A model generated the notes under the pieces. The model saw only the letters and a list, made by a program, of their open reading frames with translations, ran no database searches and was not told the origin of the DNA. 64,000 nt of DNA, taken from NCBI GenBank assembly GCA_030015575.1, contig CM057338.1, positions 775,571,864 through 775,635,863 of the forward strand, read 5' to 3'. This DNA comes from Agapanthus africanus. Taxonomy: Eukaryota; Streptophyta; Magnoliopsida; Asparagales; Amaryllidaceae. Both the position numbers and the translations under genes were made by a program. Positions 1-10,796 of this stretch are shown piece by piece (within the stretch, counting starts at the first letter, position 1; the number at the start of each line of letters is the position of its first letter).

Positions 1-1423
1 CAAGGTCAACAAGTCAAGGTAGGTCAAATGGTCAACAACCATAACCATATACAATTATTAAACTAATATCAATTAACCATAATACACACATAATCATTAG
101 GGTTAATACAAATGACAATAGTCATTAACCCTAATCAAAGTCCTCTCCCTCTGTCTCAAACAACTGTGCATACGCACCCGTATTCGTGATCCGAGGAACA
201 CGAATACAAAGAGAAAAAACCAATCCCAAAACTATACTAGGATCTGGCTTAAACCAAAGCCCTCTAGTATAAGCTGTCCGGACAGCAAACGTGCACAAGT
301 GCGCGGATGTGAACGGACCCTATCGCAAAGCCATGCGACCTCTACTCATTTTGCCTAAAGGAGAATAGCTCTCTGTGTAGGACTCTAAAGACTCGACACT
401 ACGCTGGCAGTGGGTTTAACCATAGACCGCAAGCGGCACTAGCTGTACGTAACGGTCCCCAGGTAGATGTCGATAAGAAGACTGACGAGGTGAACCCCAT
501 CTGAACTCCTACTGAGCCTGTATGTGACAATCGCCGTACAGTCCGGTCTGTTCGTCTGATACATCGCATGGCGGGCCTAGGGGAGCGGTGAACGTCAGTC
601 CCCTAATAGCGGTACAAGTCGTGTCGGAGTGTAGCCCAGAACACCCTGAGCTAACACTGGAAACCTACCAGTATATCTCGCTTGCCCTGGCCAGGGACTA
701 CTCGTGTAATGGCTCTCCTGGACACAGCGCTATGTCAACCCCCAATACCGGGAGAGACGAATCCTGTCTAACCGTCACTGCCTCCAAGTGCTTCGGGACT
801 GCACCCAAAAACTACCTGTTTGCACGACTCCTTTGAGCCGTGGTAGGGTAGCAATCAAAGTGCAGTGGGAACACACTCGAGGCGAAGTGACAGTGTCAAG
901 TCAGCGGACTAAGCTGTACTCATGTCACTTGGGAACTGATAACTGACGATAGGTATAATACCAACCAACAGTTCCCGACGAGTCCTGTCCAGTGTACTCG
1001 TAATCTAACGAGCACCCGCATACTATCTCAAGTATGACGTACTGACGGCTGTGGGACAGACCGTCTCCCACGCAGGGATGAGAAGCGCATACGCTAGTCT
1101 ACTCCGGAGTATCGATGCCCTGTCTCGATAGTCCAACGACTAGGGACCTGTATAAGGATGTGCTTATAGATCACCCAGCTCCCACGAGTGTGAGCGCCAT
1201 CACAACGCTGGTAATCAAGCAAAGATCCTGAGGGCTCTACTAATATGTATAACAGCGATATGCTAAAAGAAACACATGCACATATTAAAGCAGAGACAAA
1301 CCAAGTAGCATACTACCATTTCGAGCAAGATTGTATATACAACTGTGAATATTCCAAGCTTCCATCAAGTAATATACAAACTAGTATGATACAGTAATGG
1401 CCTCTAGGGCATATACACTAACA
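1..1423 (-). mobile_element. B0: family B copia LTR, partial, cut by window edge
   Basis: This is a minus-strand LTR whose 5' terminus (TGTTAGTG read on the minus strand) lies at 1423. From about 190 to 1423 it matches the two LTRs of B1 (37306-39259 and 43859-45813), including the stretch with the words ctggcttaaaccaaagcc and ggcctctagggcat. The remainder of the element lies left of the window. It interrupts the 5' LTR of A1, which resumes at 1424; AATAT at 1424-1428 is the candidate target duplication, but the other copy is out of view. The first 180 bases are less similar to B1. No coding sequence is present; the open frame at 588-836 is not conserved in the other copies. Confidence 0.8.
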
Positions 1424-2042
1424 AATATTTGTTAACCTAACCTCTTAACCCTAGCCTATGGTTTATTCTCTATAAGGGTTAAGCATGCCATGCTTAACCT
1501 TGGTTGCATTTCTAACCTCAAAAATAATTCATTCATCACAACTCATCTTCTTCTTCTTCTTTAAAAAAAAAAAGGTTTCTAGCCTTTTCATTTGTGATGA
1601 ATTAAAGTGAGATAAAGAAAACTAAAGAGAGCAAAATTCCTACTTCATCATCCTCATCTATTCTGGCCACTTAGATTAGGGTGTTTGCTTCACTAATACC
1701 TAATTAGTGAAGTGTAAGCTTGGGTTTGTGATTCCTCAAGGTAGATCATCTTTGATAGTGAAGACTTCAAGCAACTATGGAACATTCACCTCATGGAGCC
1801 TCTTGAGAGTCCGGGAATTTGATGATCGCAGCGAAGGGACCTCAACTCGGAGCTTATGAAGCGAAGGAACGGACTACAAAGGTTGTAATCCCTCTCACTT
1901 AGTAGTAAAGTTGTTTACTTGTTGTATATAACCCTAATTCTCTAGTAAAGATCCTTGCTTAGGTTGTTTGGCACATGAAAATTTTAAATACGACATGTTT
2001 GATGCCTTGTAGAACCTTATTCTAGTGCCTAAGAACCTTACA
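1424..2042 (+). mobile_element. A1 5' LTR, 3' portion only
   Basis: This is the last third of a family A LTR. It matches 30690-31311 of A4, including the TTCATCATCC words, the regulatory-looking AAGGTAGATCAT segment and the terminal CTTACA. It ends in CA at 2042, directly before a primer-site-like GTGGCATCAGAGC. Its upstream two thirds are missing from the window because B0 is inserted at 1423/1424. Confidence 0.8.
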
Positions 2043-2262
2043 GTGGCATCAGAGCTACTAGGTATTGGATGTCAATTTATGGGGGGTTCTCACTGTGTGA
2101 CAGTATGGCAAAGCATAGGCTCTTACCCTAGGGTGTCCCGAGACCGGAAGGTGTTCCGGCGGGTTGTAGTCCTCGCGAGGGGGCATGCGTAAAAAGTAGC
2201 TGCTGAGGGCCCCGTTGGTGCCACGGTGACCCCATTGGACGGGGTGGCTGCCTGACTTACAG
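2043..2262 (+). repeat. 219-bp insertion with duplicated primer-binding site in A1
   Basis: CTTACAGTGGCATCAGAGCT at 2037-2056 is followed 219 bases later by a near copy at 2256-2276. A2, A3 and A4 have only one such site and go straight into the leader. The intervening DNA is GC-rich, is found nowhere else in the window and ends in CTTACA like an LTR terminus. It may be the end of another copia LTR picked up by template switching at the primer site. Confidence 0.7.
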
Positions 2263-2275
2263 TGGTATCAGAGCC
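2263..2275 (+). other. A1 primer-binding site (tRNA-Met initiator)
   Basis: TGGTATCAGAGCC is complementary to the 3' end of plant initiator tRNA-Met, the standard copia primer. A mismatched earlier copy (TGGCATCAGAGC) lies at 2044. Confidence 0.85.
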
Positions 2276-4789
2276 TAGCTAGAGCATTAGGTGTTGCGTA
2301 GGTGAAGTTAAAAGTCCGATCGAACCCCGAAAACCCAAATTATACCCCCTCTCTGGAAATTTTTCAAAAAGTTGGATTTTTCCATGTTAAAAATATTCAG
2401 AAAAACAAGCAGGGAATTCTATGGACACACTTGAAGAACGAAACCCTAACTCGTCTAAGTGACCGCGGATCCACGGCTTAAACAAGGTTTTGGCGGCGGA
2501 TCCGCGGCGCCACTTGAGAGGCTTGGGTCAGTCCCTTCAGCTGTATGTCCGTAGGTACTGTAGCATGTCTCTGGTTAATTTTAACAGTGCTCAAGTGTTG
2601 AGCTTTCTGGGAATTTTGGGAATTCGTTGATTCGATCGAATTGTTTAACGTCGTATAGCTTTCTGTAATGAGATATAATAATTGGAATCTACAAATTTGT
2701 TTGTTGCGTGTAAATCTAACATTTCGGTCTCGGGGGTAATCAGAAATCTTGTTGAATTATCCGACTTATATTGAAAAGTGTTTTCATGGGTGATACCTAA
2801 ATGCGAGCTTTACATTGTTAGGCATGAAATCTTGGATATGTGATGTCCCAGGTTTGAGTTGTCTAAGGGCAGTTACGATTCCAAATGTTGTAGTTTTATA
2901 TTTTCTTTTCGTGCGACCGTAAGTGTAATATGTGGTGTATCACCGGTTTCGGTGCTATATGTCAATGACTTTTGGGATACGGATATTTACTTACATTGAT
3001 GACTTGTGATGTTATGTGTTGCTGTGATATGTTATATTGGATCGTCGTGTTTTGAATAGCCGGGGTTTTATGTGAGATGGGTTTTTTTTTATTTTTATTC
3101 ATGTAAAATTCATTGTATGTAATATTCTTTTATTGGGGCACTTCCGGGTTGAGGATGATGTCACCATTGTATATTATTTACTTTTCCGCATTAGGATAGA
3201 CCCAAGGAGGAGAACACAAGTAACCGGGTTCTAGGGTCCAGAGGGAGGCCATCTCGAGGAGTCGAGACCGGGTCTCCTAACCCTAGAATTTGTAGGGTTG
3301 CTTGCCGCTCTCCTAGGGGTCTAGGAATGTGGGTTTGGTTATTCATCGCGACCGTGGAATCCGTGTTTTATACAGGCTCAAAATAAAACACGGACCTCCC
3401 AGCATATCCAATATTTCATATGTTATCTTCTGCTGCTGATATTCTGTGATGTGATCATTTTATATGCGTGAGACGAATGCTTTATTATTGTATATATGAT
3501 ATATAATAAACGTTGCTTATGTTTTGCACCCGCGCTAGTCCCGCCCCGGTATGCCATTAGTTAAGTAACCTAATGGTGCATAACGGGACACTGTGGCGAA
3601 TGCGGACGGCATAAGCGTACGTTGTATTTTTGTTTCTTCTGTGATGCTTAGGAAGATTAAATGATGGGATTCATTAATGAGATTAATGAAAGAAAAGAAA
3701 CCTAAAAGATGTTGTAGAATCAAATTTATAAAAAGAGTAGCTCTAGTTTTTGCTTTGCATAGCGGTATTCCTTGTAGAATATCCAGCACCTTATTCGATA
3801 AGGAAAGAGCCGAGATCCCTTCACCGGGAGTGACCCTTTTAGCGATACTAGCAGATGCTACAACTCACTCGGTTTTGTTTTTTGATTACTTCTATAGTTC
3901 TTGCTTTGCATAGCGGTATTCCTTGTAGAATATCCAGCACCTTATTCGATAAGGAAAGAGCCGAGATCCCTTCACCGAGAGTGTTCTCTTTAGCGAAACT
4001 AGTAAAAGCCTCAAAAACTCTCCTTTTCAAAATCACTTGTTTCTACAACGATATCGAGTTCATTACGCAAAAGGTTTTCTGAAAAACCTGCGTAGCCCTC
4101 CGCCATTTCAGATAAGTACTACTTAGTATTCGTGCTACGTTTGTTGGCCTGCGTCAAGGCGTAGTGTGCGGTAGCTAACTAGTGCTTATCTGCAACATAA
4201 GATGAGATTGGATTAGGGCAGTCGTACGAATTTTTTGGCATGCGACAAGGGTCGTGCGGGTGGGTTTAATTCAATCAGGAAATGACGGGTTGAACTTGAC
4301 TAGCGGACTATGGTTTGTTAGCTTGCGTCAAGGTCATAGCACGTTAGGGGCAAAAGTATTATCGGGAATTTCAAGTGTTGAAATTTGCAATGAGATTGCA
4401 TACCTTCTATGAGATAGTTGGATCCCGATACCCACCGCGAGTAAGAGTTACTCCTGGGAGAGTTTTACGCATGACAATTAGCCGATCAAGTAGGTGTCTA
4501 GAAAGGTGTTAACGGGGTTATGCCTCTGGGAAAACGAGATTTATTTTAATTAGGTCCGTGCGAAAGCACGAGGAACCTCCCTCAAAGTACCAACACTGGC
4601 CTGACTGAAAGATTGGCGAACTTGTAAGGTGTAATTAATCCCGGCTAGTCTTACCTTTTAAGGTTTGAAGGAAGATTTGATAAAAGCAGTGGGAGCCATC
4701 CTGATTAGATAAGATTATAACCAATCTAATCTTGCAAGATCATACGCTAAAAGTGTTTTCTTCTCTCTCTCTCTCTCCAAGTAGCGACC
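2276..4789 (+). other. A1 non-coding leader
   Basis: No ORF here is shared with the other copies. The leader aligns with those of A2-A4. In order it holds a GC-rich hairpin (10-bp arms at 2463-2472 and 2498-2507); the module around gcacttccgggttgagg and agacccaagg (3135-3400) that also occurs in family B; two tandem repeat units (3752-3840 and 3903-3990), each with two stem-loops; the stem-loop 4072-4078/4083-4089; and a CGTGC-GAAA-GCACG hairpin at 4557-4570. A pyrimidine tract and CAAG lie just before the start codon. A1 carries one copy of the hairpin block, whereas A2-A4 carry two. Confidence 0.7.
3752..3990 (+). repeat. Tandem leader repeat, two units, each with two stem-loops
   Basis: The units run from about 3752 to 3840 and 3903 to 3990, sharing the words GCTTTGCATAGCGG and GAGATCCCTTCACC. 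Stem A is GGTATTC/GAATATCC (3764-3770 with 3777-3784; 3915-3921 with 3928-3935). Stem B is the perfect hairpin CCTTATTCGATAAGG (3789-3803; 3940-3954). The corresponding pair occurs in every family A leader. Confidence 0.8.
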
Positions 4790-7700
4790 ATGTCAGGCCT
4801 TAATCAAGATAATAATATGGATGTATTGACTGAACCCGCTTGTTATACTGAGCAGGGGAACGTTGGTTCCATTCTTTCTTATAATTGTTATAAGACTGAA
4901 CAGGGAATAGGGACATATCCGGATTCTTACGCCGTCCAAACGAAAAATAAGCATATTGATACATCTTCTTCGGGTGTGTTTGTTATCGAGAACTGTTTCT
5001 CAGTTCACTCTACGTCCTGGGTATTAGATACCGGATCGAGATCCCACATATGTAATATGTTACATGGGCTACGGAATGGTAGGGAACTGGGAGAGGGTGA
5101 TCATTTCATAAGAGTAGGGAATGGTGCAAATGTTGCAGCCAAGGCTGTTGGCGAATATCACCTTGTGTTACCAAATGTAACACAATGATTCTGAACGAAT
5201 GCTATTACATTCCGACCCTGATATGCAATCTTATATCAGTTTCTTTATTGGGTAAAGAAGGATATAATTTTGTAGTGCAGGACAATGTTATGAACATCTT
5301 CCTGAATCAAAAGTTGATTGGATCAGGCTCGTTAAATAATGGCATATACGTTCTCAACCAAACTACAGTTCTTAATGTACAAAAAACACACAAGAGGAAG
5401 AGTTCAGAAATGAACGAATCCTTCTTGTGGCATTATAGACTAGGTCATATCAATGTGACACGACTAGCTAAGTTACATAAGTATGGATATTTGAATCCGT
5501 TCGAATTATCATCTTATGATACTTGCCAGTCATGTCTCAAAGGCAAGATGACCAAAACTCCGTTTAGTGGACATGGAGAAAGAGTTACAGAACTCTTGGG
5601 ACTGATACATAATGATATATGTGGTCCCATGTCTACACATACCAGAAATGGTTCTTCGTACTTCATTACATTCATTGACGATCACTCAAGATAGGGACAT
5701 GTGTTCCTGTTGAAACACAAGTCTGAAGCTTTTAAGAAATTCAAAGAATATAAGAACGAAGTAGAGAGCCAAACGGGTAAAAGTATTAAGATCCTTCGAT
5801 CTGATCGAGGAGGAGAATACTTGAGCAATGAGTTCCTGGACTATCTAAAAGAGAATGGGATTCTCTCTCAGCTAACTCCTCCTTATACACCATAGCACAA
5901 CGGTGTATCGGAGCGAAGAAATCGCACCCTATTAGATATGGTACGCTCTATGATGAGCATTGCTGAGTTGCCTATTTCCTTTTGGGGATATGCACTGGAG
6001 ACAGCTGCAGACCTATTGAATATGGTTCCTACCAAATCTATGCCATCCACTCCATATGAGATATGGAAAGGAAAGAGACCATATCTTAATTATGTTAAGA
6101 TATTGGGTTGTCCAGCATATGTGAAAACACAGAATCCGGACAAGCTCGGGGCAAGGTCTTTTCTTTGTAAGTTTATTGGATATCCCAAACATTTGCGCGG
6201 GTATATCTTCTACCATACCGAGGAACAAAAGGTGTTTATTTCTCGACATGCCACCTTTTTAGAAAAGGAATTTCTTGAGAAAGAAATTAGTGGTAATGAG
6301 GTAGAACTGGAAGAAGTTCCAGCTACACAAACTGCAACAGAAGATTTGGTGGAACCAGAGAATTCAGTAGTTCCTGATGAACCCCAGCCTCTCCGTCGAT
6401 CTAGTAGGGTTCCTCATCCACCAGAGAGATACTACGGTTTTCTCATTGATGGTGGAAGCGAGGATTGCATCATGGAAGATGATGACCCGACTAGCTTCGA
6501 GCAGGCCATCACGAGTGGGGACTCTGTGAAATGGCTGGATGCAATGCGATGTGAGATGGAATCCATGTACACCAACAAAGTATGGACTTTGGAAATTGCT
6601 CCTGAAGGGGTAAAACCCATTGGGAGCAAATGGATCTTTAAGAAGAAACTTGGTGTAGATGGAAAAGTTGAGACTTTCAAAGCTAGAATTGTTGCAAAGG
6701 GTTTTCATCAACGACCAGGTGTGGATTATGATGAAACCTTTTCTCAAGTGGCTATGCTTAAGTCCATCCGGATCTTACTTGCCATTGCTGCACACCATGA
6801 CTACGAAATCTGGCAAATGGATGTTAAGACCGTCTTTCTAAATGGTGATTTAGAGGAGTGCATGTACATGACTCAGCCAGAGGGCTTCGTAGACAGTGGG
6901 AGCAGCGGAAAGGTGTGCAAGCTGCTTAAATCCATTTACGGATTAAAGCAGGCATTGCGGAGTTGGAACATCTGCTTTGATGTGGTAGTCAAAGAGTTTA
7001 ACTTCATAAAAAACGTAGATGAACCTTGTATTTACAAGAAGGTTGCAGAGAGTAAGGTTGTCTTCCTCGTATTGTACGTGGATGACATACTCTTGATAGG
7101 AAATGATGTTCCTATACTGCACTCGGTCAAGCTCTTCTTATCACATAGATTCTCAATGAAAGATCTAGGTGATGCCTCCTGCATTTTGGTGATTAGGATC
7201 TATAGAGTTAGATCTAAAAGGATACTGGGATTGTCCCAATCCAGGTATATTGACACCATACTAAAGAGGTTTAGTATGGAAGAATCCAAGCGTGGGAACT
7301 TACCCACGATCTCTGGACTCACTCTCTCCAAAGAGATGTCTCCTAAGACTGATTTGGAGAGAGCTTGCATGCAAGGGATACCCTATGCTTCGGCAGTAGG
7401 CTCTATCATGTACGCGATGCTATGTACCAGACCCGATGTAGCATACTCACTAAGTGTAGTGAGTAGATATCAAGCAGATCTAGGAGAGAGTCACTGGACA
7501 GCTGTGAAGAACATTCTCAAGTACTTGAGAAGGACTAAGGAGATGTTCTTGGTGTATGGTAACGATGAACTCCAGGTGGAGTCCTTTACCGATTCGAGCT
7601 TCTAAAGTGATAAGGATGACTCTAAGTCGCACTCGGGATTTGTCTTTACCCTAAATGGAAGGGCGGTTTGTTGGAAGAGTTCCAAACAAGAAACCATGGC

Positions 7701-8061
7701 GGACTCGACGATGGAGGCTGAATACATTGCTGCCAACGATGCTGCCAAAGAGGCTGTCTGGATCAAGAAGTTCATCACTGAACTTGGTATGGTTTCGTCT
7801 ATTGTGCATCCAATACCTTTGTATTGTGTTAACAATGGAGCTGTGGCTTTGGCCAAGGAACCCAGGTCCCATCAGAGATCCAGGCATATTCTGAGGCGGT
7901 ATCACTTGATCCGGGAGATAGTTGATCGCCGAGAGATCGAGGTCAGGAGAGTTGACACGAAGGACAACACTGCGGATCCACTCACAAAGGCCATACCCCA
8001 TATACTATTTGAGAGACTCTTCGGGATGTTGGGTATGCGATACTACAACAGCTGGCCTTAT
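4790..8061 (+). pseudogene. pol: A1 pol pseudogene (PR-INT-RT-RNaseH), no gag
   Basis: This is a decayed copia polyprotein. It starts at ATG 4790 (MSGLNQDNN) after CAAGTAGCGACC and reaches the protease motif WVLDTGSRSH within about 80 residues, so no capsid or CCHC knuckle is encoded. The integrase HHCC region follows (LWHYRLGHI; CQSC), then core motifs HNDICGPM, SDRGGEY and GVSERRNRTL. The reverse transcriptase has YVDDILL, and the RNase H has [10 protein letters not shown]. Breaks are a one-base loss near 5175, stops at 5692 and 5893 (the latter CAG to TAG compared with A4), and TAA at 7603. The long open stretch 5938-7605 carries the end of integrase and most of RT. The usual final TAG is TAT at 8059, so the frame runs on into the LTR to 8283. 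Confidence 0.9.
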
Positions 8062-8064
8062 TGC

Positions 8065-8075
8065 AAGTGGGAGAT
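8065..8075 (+). other. A1 polypurine tract
   Basis: AAGTGGGAGAT lies immediately before the 3' LTR and is the plus-strand primer. The same sequence precedes the 3' LTRs of A3 and A4. Confidence 0.85.
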
Positions 8076-9362
8076 TGTTAGTTATGTATATGCCCTAGAG
8101 GCCATTGTTGTACATATGATGTATATTATAGTGGATGCTTGGATATATATAGAGAGGACTTTCTTGCTCGACATGATAGTATGCTATCTGGTTTCACTTT
8201 GTCTTAACATGTTGACTTGTATTGGTTTATTGTCTTGCTCTCACATGTTGATGAAGCCCTTAGGATATGTACTCAACTACTAGGACTATGATGTAGATCA
8301 TACTAGTGGGGCCAGGATAGTCCAAGAGTACATCCTATAACTGTTCCTAGTCGAGGAAGTATCGAGACAGGGCATCGATACTCCAGAGTAGACTAGCATA
8401 TAGGTATCTTGACCCATATGATGGGCGATGGATGATCCCATATCCATCGGTGTTTGACATCAAAGATGGTGTACGGGTGCTCAGTGAAGACTTGGTACAC
8501 TGAAAGGACTCGCTGAGAACTCCTAGATGGTATTATACCTATCGTCAGATAGCAGTTCTCTGGTGACACTGGTACCGGTTAGTCTGTAAGCCCGAGATCG
8601 TCATAGAGTCTTGTGTGATTCCCACTGTGCTTTGATTTTCACCTTACCGCATTCATAAGAACGTGCAAAACGATAACTTTTGGGTACAGTCCCGAATCAC
8701 ATGGAGGCAATGGGCGATAGGAGGGGTTTCATCTCTCCCGGTATTTGTGGTTGATGTTGCGCTGTGTTCGATTGGCTATAACTGGAAGTCCCTGGCCAGG
8801 GCTGATATGGAGACCTACTGGTAAGTGTTATCAGTAGTTTCTCGACCCGTTATGAGCCTTATATCGACACGACTTATCGGTTACTGGGGTCTGATGTTTA
8901 CCACTCCTAGACTGGATATGCGACATATCAGACGAAGAGATCGGACTATACGGTAGTGTTACTGATTGGATTCACATGAGTATGTATATGCTTGCTTGTT
9001 GATCTTCTGATTGCTCAATACCCGGGTGGATGTTACGTTTAGCTGACCGCTTGCAGCTTATGGGTGTTTGATATGATCATCACCTACTGCCGGAGTATTG
9101 ACGATTCATTAGAGTAGGAGCACATATGTGATATGTGCGAGACCGAGAATAATACGTGTATGTGATACCGTATTCGATTCTTGCGATATGAGATATCGGC
9201 CGGGTATATGTGATATAGCCGAGTCATCGGATCAAGTGTTGATTCGATGAACTGATACATGTTATATTAGTCGGTTATTTGCAAAATAGCCGGATTATCG
9301 GATCAAGTGTTGATTCAATAATTTATTGTATAATTATATATGTGATATATTACATTACATTA
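8076..9362 (+). mobile_element. A1 3' LTR, 3' end missing
   Basis: It begins TGTTAGTTATGTATATGCCC and follows the A4 LTR closely until about 9362 (ATATTACATTACATTA). The AAGCTT-rich segment and the terminal CCCTACA are absent. The break point is followed by a 37-base foreign segment and an opposite-strand LTR. Confidence 0.85.
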
Positions 9363-9399
9363 ACGATACAGAGTGTTCTGGAGAAATGCAAAGGGGAAG
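9363..9399. repeat. 37-bp segment shared with 52190-52227
   Basis: It reads cgatacagagtgttctgg then agaaatgcaaagg and resembles the segment inside the pol-less derivative near 52190. It sits between the broken A1 LTR and the terminus of the minus-strand LTR at 9400. Its identity is unknown. Confidence 0.5.
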
Positions 9400-10791
9400 T
9401 GTTGGGATTCTTCAGCATCCTACTGGGTTTTCAAGACATCAAGCATGCCAATTTCAAAAATTCTAAGAGTGCTAAGGAACCCTAGACTAGGATCAAGCTA
9501 GAGTAATTATACAATAAAAAGCATGTAATCAAACATTACAACAATTGAACAAGGAATACAACCTTTGTAGACCGGTCCTTCACTTTAATTAGCTCCTTGT
9601 AATAGTCCTTTCGCTGCGAGTAGTGATCTCCCAAACTCTAGTATGGGTTCCCTTGAAGAAATGAACAACCTTGCTCGAAGTCTTCGAGGCCGAAGATGAT
9701 CTACGTCGAGAAGACTCAAACCCTAGCTACCTCTTCACTAAACTAGGGTTTAGTGAAGCAAACACCCTAAACTAAATGGCTAATAGTAGAGGATGATGAT
9801 GTAGGAATTTTGCTCACTTTAGATTTGATTTTCTCACTTAGATTCTTCATCTTCTAAAACCCTAGAGAGCTTGAAGAGATGAAGAAGAAGATGAACAAGA
9901 GAATGAGATGAGGTTAGAAAATCAACCATGGGTGAGTTTTTGTCATACACTAACCATTGTAGAGACTTAACCATGGCTTAGAATAATGGTTGGGTTAACA
10001 AAATATTTTTAGTAAAACAAACTTGGTGGACTCAGTCAATGATTCACACAAGCTTCTCCAAGCTTCTAACCATGACCAATTTCCACCAAATAATGAATTA
10101 CTTTAAATAAATGTTAACCCTCATTATATAAAGCATGGTGTAAGTCTTACACACCAATGTTTGATATATAACCTAGCATGATACATAATACATATCACAT
10201 ATATATAATGTATACAAAAGTGAGAAAAAGAAATGGTCAAGTGAGCTAATATTAGTCAATGTAAATTCATATATCAAATATATAATTATACATTAAATCA
10301 TTAAATCAACATTTGATTTAATGATCCGGCTATATTACATATAACCGACTAATATCAATAATATCAATTTACTGAACCAACACTTGATTCGATAAACCAG
10401 CTATATCACATATACCCGGCCAATATCATATATCGCGAGATTGGAATACGGTATCATATACACGTATTAATCTTGGTCCCGCACATATCACATATGTGCT
10501 TCTACTTCGTTTCGCTTGAGCCAGGAAACCTCTGTGTAGGACTCCAAAGACTCGTCAATATGCCGACAGTAGGTGGTGATCATATCAGTCACCCACAAGC
10601 CGCAAGCGGTCTGCTAAACGTAACAGCCACCCGGGTATTGAGCGATCAGAAGATCAACAAGCAAGCCTGCTCATACTCCTGCGAATCCAATCAGTAACAC
10701 TACCGTACAGTCCGGTCTCCTCGTCTGATATGTCGCATATCTCGTCTAGGGGTGGTAAACATCAGACCCCAGTAACTTGATAAGTCATGCC
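9400..10791 (-). mobile_element. Minus-strand family A LTR fragment
   Basis: On the minus strand this is the 3' portion of an A2-like LTR ending ATCCCAACA at 9400. It contains the segments around AGTCCTACACAGAGG and CCCGGGTGGCTGTTACG. Its 5' portion is missing: homology stops near 10791 (gtcatgccgat), and TT then leads straight into the plus-strand A2 LTR. No coding content is present; the open frame 10473-10697 is an LTR shadow. Confidence 0.8.
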
Positions 10792-10796
10792 GATTT

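Noticed and set aside
588-836. ORF of 82 codons in the B0 LTR
   Set aside because: It lies within an LTR and the homologous LTR parts of B1 do not keep the frame.
3752-3990. CRISPR-like repeats in the leader
   Set aside because: Only two units per copy, in a plant retrotransposon leader and without cas genes.
6013-6747. Minus-strand ORFs opposite A1 pol
   Set aside because: Shadows of the pol frame; similar shadows occur opposite A4 pol.
8084-8283. Apparent C-terminal extension of A1 pol into the LTR
   Set aside because: It arises only because the final TAG changed to TAT; A4 keeps TAG at 37235.
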